64,000 bases of DNA from an uncultured Granulosicoccus sp. (GTDB taxonomy: Bacteria; Pseudomonadota; Gammaproteobacteria; Granulosicoccales; Granulosicoccaceae). The stretch lies in contig CANLNQ010000014.1 in NCBI GenBank assembly GCA_947492525.1, positions 1 through 64,000 of the forward strand. Direction: 5' to 3'. Position numbers and translations under genes: made by a program. Under the pieces are notes generated by a model. It did no database searches. It was not told the origin of the DNA and was given only the letters and a program-made list of their open reading frames with translations. Shown piece by piece: positions 61,914 to 64,000 of this stretch (positions are counted from its first letter, which is position 1; each line of letters starts with the position of its first letter).

Positions 61914-62223
61914 CCCCACGGGGTCGGACCACGAGTGATCAATCAGCCAGGGTCGGACCACGGCTGGTTCATCAGTGGCTAATCACTCGGGGTCGGACCA
62001 CGAAGGCCCATTGTCGACGGCACTATCCATCAGGATGGTTCCCTCTTGTTACCGCCATTTTGCGATGATTTACGTTGTTCAAGGCCGTATTTGCCGTGGC
62101 TGAGCGGCGATATATCTTGTAATAACAAGGGGTTATGGTGGTCCGACCCGGGTGGGTGGGGGACTGTTACATTTGGGGGGATATCTATAGGATGGGGCTC
62201 GATTTGCAACAGTGGAGTTTGCG
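61914..62223. other. Intergenic region with dispersed GGGTCGGACCAC repeats
   Basis: A 310-bp non-coding gap. It holds three direct copies and one inverted copy of a 12-base element, and a GC-rich stretch near 62150-62180. The promoter and ribosome site of the FN3-phosphatase gene are at its right end. Confidence 0.6.
61921..62149. repeat. Four copies of GGGTCGGACCAC (three direct, one inverted)
   Basis: Direct copies of GGGTCGGACCACG lie at 61921-61933, 61950-61962 and 61990-62002. The inverted form GTGGTCCGACCC is at 62138-62149. The core GGTC-G-GACC is itself palindromic, but the flanking CAC gives each copy a direction. This resembles short REP-type elements. Confidence 0.8.
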
Positions 62224-63546
62224 GTGAAAACATATGGATATCTGTTCATTTCCGGCATCGGGCTGGCGATGGGGCAGGCATACGCCATGGGTGTCGAGAA
62301 CGTCTCGGCTGAAGCCATTGGTAGTAGCGGTGTGCGGGTCAGTTGGGATGCTTCGGAAGGGGCAGCTTATTACGAGTTGTACCAGGATAGCCTGCTGCTG
62401 CGCAGCGGTATCAGCGAGACGGAAGCGGAGGTTTCGGGCCTGTCGGCGGGAAGTGCATACCAGTTCTTCGTGACTGCCTGTGATGCCTCTGGCATGTGCT
62501 CGGAGGCTTCCATGCAAGCCGATGTCATGACCACTGCGGCAGTCAATGCAGGCCTGGGGGCTTGTGATGCTGGCGCCATCGCACCCGACGTGGCGTTGCT
62601 TGGCGGAGACGACGGACTGGCTGTGCTGTCCTGGTGCTCCGTAGCTGAAGCGCAGGGCTACAATCTGTTTCTGAACGGTGACTATCTGACCACAGTCGGT
62701 TCAAGCACCTATTCGACGGTCGTGGACTATTCCGGTGCCGAAGAGTACCAGGTGGCATGGTACGCAGATGGTTTCTATCCCCCGAAATCGGCCGTAGCTG
62801 CCGAGTCCGATACCCCGGTCGAGCCGCCTGCAGACTCGGATGAGGATATGCTGGCTGCACTGGATGCTGCCAGTAGCGACAATCCGGATGACGTGGAAAT
62901 CTACTTCACCCGTCACGCGGAGAAGATGACTCAGCTGGCTGAACAGGAGGACGGGTCTTTCATCGAAGTGTGTGGTGAATCCAAGTGCGCCGAAGTCTTG
63001 AACGCCAAGGGGGAATTGCGCGCCGAGCTGTTGGCTGGGTTGTTCAGCGATGCCGGTATCACACAGCGATTGACCAATGCCTTCTCCAGTCACAAGATCC
63101 GCACGCGCCAGACCATCGAGCTGATCACTGCGGAGGCAGGATTGACGGGCGATATCGACAAGTTCCCCAACGATGGTATTCAGGAATATCCAGTCAGCAA
63201 CGATGACGGTACAGCGGATGCGACTGAACTCGACCCCGAGAGCACGTCACCATCCGAAGCGCCGGTCATTGAAGCCTTGCTGAGTCTGCCAGCCGGTAGT
63301 GTGGCGCTGGTTGCTGGCCACAGCGGTACGCTCTACGACATCATGGCGGGAATCGGACTCGGTGATGTCTGCCTCAAGGATACCGTGGACAGCTGTGACA
63401 CCAATCGATATCCCATCGATGAGGATGTCAAGGTGAAGAACTTCGGCGATATCTGGAAGGTGACACTGCAGGATGGCGAAGCGAATTTCGTGTATCGCGT
63501 CAACCTGCAACCTGCTCAGTTGCACGTGCAGGAGTTGGCTCAGTAG
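62224..63546 (+). CDS. Exported protein with FN3-like domains and a histidine phosphatase domain
   Basis: 440 residues from the GTG at 62224, chosen because GGAG lies at 62214-62217 and the signal peptide then starts KTYGYLFISG. The mature protein has a fibronectin type III-like domain (about 25-105, VSAEAIGSSGVRVSWD) and a second beta domain (about 115-195). After an acidic linker comes a histidine phosphatase domain from about residue 225: YFTRHAEK with the catalytic RH, then SSHKIRTRQTIEL and late VAGHSGTLYDIM with the second His. Substrate unknown. The fusion is unusual. Confidence 0.82.
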   Translation: MKTYGYLFISGIGLAMGQAYAMGVENVSAEAIGSSGVRVSWDASEGAAYYELYQDSLLLRSGISETEAEVSGLSAGSAYQFFVTACDASGMCSEASMQADVMTTAAVNAGLGACDAGAIAPDVALLGGDDGLAVLSWCSVAEAQGYNLFLNGDYLTTVGSSTYSTVVDYSGAEEYQVAWYADGFYPPKSAVAAESDTPVEPPADSDEDMLAALDAASSDNPDDVEIYFTRHAEKMTQLAEQEDGSFIEVCGESKCAEVLNAKGELRAELLAGLFSDAGITQRLTNAFSSHKIRTRQTIELITAEAGLTGDIDKFPNDGIQEYPVSNDDGTADATELDPESTSPSEAPVIEALLSLPAGSVALVAGHSGTLYDIMAGIGLGDVCLKDTVDSCDTNRYPIDEDVKVKNFGDIWKVTLQDGEANFVYRVNLQPAQLHVQELAQ

Positions 63547-63558
63547 CTTCTGTACCCT

Positions 63559-63587
63559 GCCGGGTAATCCACCGCGGATTATCCGGC
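63559..63587 (+). terminator. Terminator hairpin
   Basis: GCCGGGTAATCC (63559-63570) pairs with GGATTATCCGGC (63576-63587), 12 pairs with one G-U, loop ACCGC. It lies 12 bases after the stop of the FN3-phosphatase gene. Confidence 0.75.
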
Positions 63588-63766
63588 GCATCCCCTCGGG
63601 CAGTGTGAACGCATTGGCAATCGTCCGTTGCGACTCGTGCATCGCCCACAGAACCGGGGTGTCGAACTCGCCCAATCAATTTTCGTGCCGTTAGAGTTTT
63701 CGTGGCCTGAGTGATTCATTGCTGAGGTTGCAGTGAAAACACCTATAAAAAGAGGCGCGATTGATA

Positions 63767-64000
63767 ATGAAGCGCACAAGGTATCGGTACTTGGTGACAG
63801 GGATGTCACTGGCTTTGTTCCTATCCGGCTCGGCCATTTCAAGCGATTCACCTATCCCGTCAGAGACATCCTCGACTGTCGTCGATGCGGCCACCGAGTT
63901 GTTGCAATCCAGTGGCATGAGTGAGCAGCTGCACAGCCTGCCCAGGGCCGTCATCGAAAGCTTTGAACAAGCCATCGCTGCCGACGGATTGCAGCTGCCC
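63767..64000 (+). CDS. Exported protein, 5' fragment (runs off the window)
   Basis: 78 codons from the ATG at 63767, still open at the right edge. The start is preceded by GAGG at 63752-63755. The signal peptide runs MKRTRYRYLVTGMSLALFLSG, with cleavage near SAIS. The following AATELLQSSGMSEQLHSLPR recalls the helical start of DUF2059-type secreted proteins, but too little is visible to assign it. Confidence 0.7.
   Translation, partial: MKRTRYRYLVTGMSLALFLSGSAISSDSPIPSETSSTVVDAATELLQSSGMSEQLHSLPRAVIESFEQAIAADGLQLP

Noticed and set aside
63733-63924. GTG-initiated 63-codon frame near the right edge
   Set aside because: The overlapping frame from the ATG at 63767 has a proper signal peptide and stays open to the edge, so that one is preferred.

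Overview
The window is about 64 kb of dense chromosomal DNA of moderately high GC content from a Gram-negative heterotroph. Genes carry Sec signal peptides and lipoboxes, and there are TRAP, TctABC and ABC importers, HspQ, and a long-form (~480-residue) glyceraldehyde-3-phosphate dehydrogenase. The mixture suggests a marine gammaproteobacterium, possibly of the Granulosicoccus type; this is inference, because there is no rRNA or tRNA to place it. I see no prophage, integrase, transposase, CRISPR array or stable RNA gene.

Layout. 1-152: two adjacent tandem repeats. 170-5249: an AapJ-like amino-acid binding protein, three paralogous lipoproteins with an OmpA-like C-terminus, and a TlpA-like thioredoxin. 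5307-15788: a xylose locus with divergent halves. The minus-strand half holds a ROK regulator, a di-heme oxidoreductase, an FG-GAP/ASPIC-UnbV protein and xylulokinase. The plus-strand half holds xylF, xylH, a single-domain ATPase and a secreted DUF4159 protein. 15888-21903: GAPDH, a membrane-anchored Ser/Thr kinase, a DUF4124 protein and a glycerophosphodiesterase-like lipoprotein. 22029-27799: a TctCBA transporter with AtuA/DUF4387, divergent from two Lin0512 paralogs. 27886-32741: an aromatic aminotransferase, a PheC-like periplasmic protein, a polar amino-acid ABC ATPase and permease, and an MFS carrier. 32772-39320: a malonate locus (matR, then matPQM TRAP transporter, matA, matB). 39564-41534: a large acidic membrane protein, followed by a hexanucleotide repeat.

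42206-53997 is a myo-inositol locus. It holds an IolI-like isomerase, a single-ATPase sugar ABC transporter, a small membrane protein, a LacI repressor, a Gfo/Idh/MocA dehydrogenase, iolE, iolD, iolC, iolB and iolJ. The same palindrome, TGCAACCGGTTGCA, lies upstream of the IolI-like gene and in the iolE/iolD divergent promoter region, so one LacI protein probably controls the locus. 53994-64000: a MATE pump, hspQ, an oxidoreductase pair (Gfo/Idh and aldo-keto reductase), a 5'-nucleotidase, a BtuF-like binding protein, a GFA protein, an unusual SDR, short dispersed repeats, a secreted FN3-histidine phosphatase, and the start of a secreted protein cut by the window edge.

The theme is uptake and catabolism of small carbon sources (xylose, inositol, malonate, a carboxylate, amino acids), each as a regulator-transporter-enzyme block. 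The parts least explained by known biology are the extracytoplasmic heme/FG-GAP/DUF4159 set built into the xylose locus, the AtuA-DUF4387-Tct-Lin0512 block, and the three-lipoprotein cluster.
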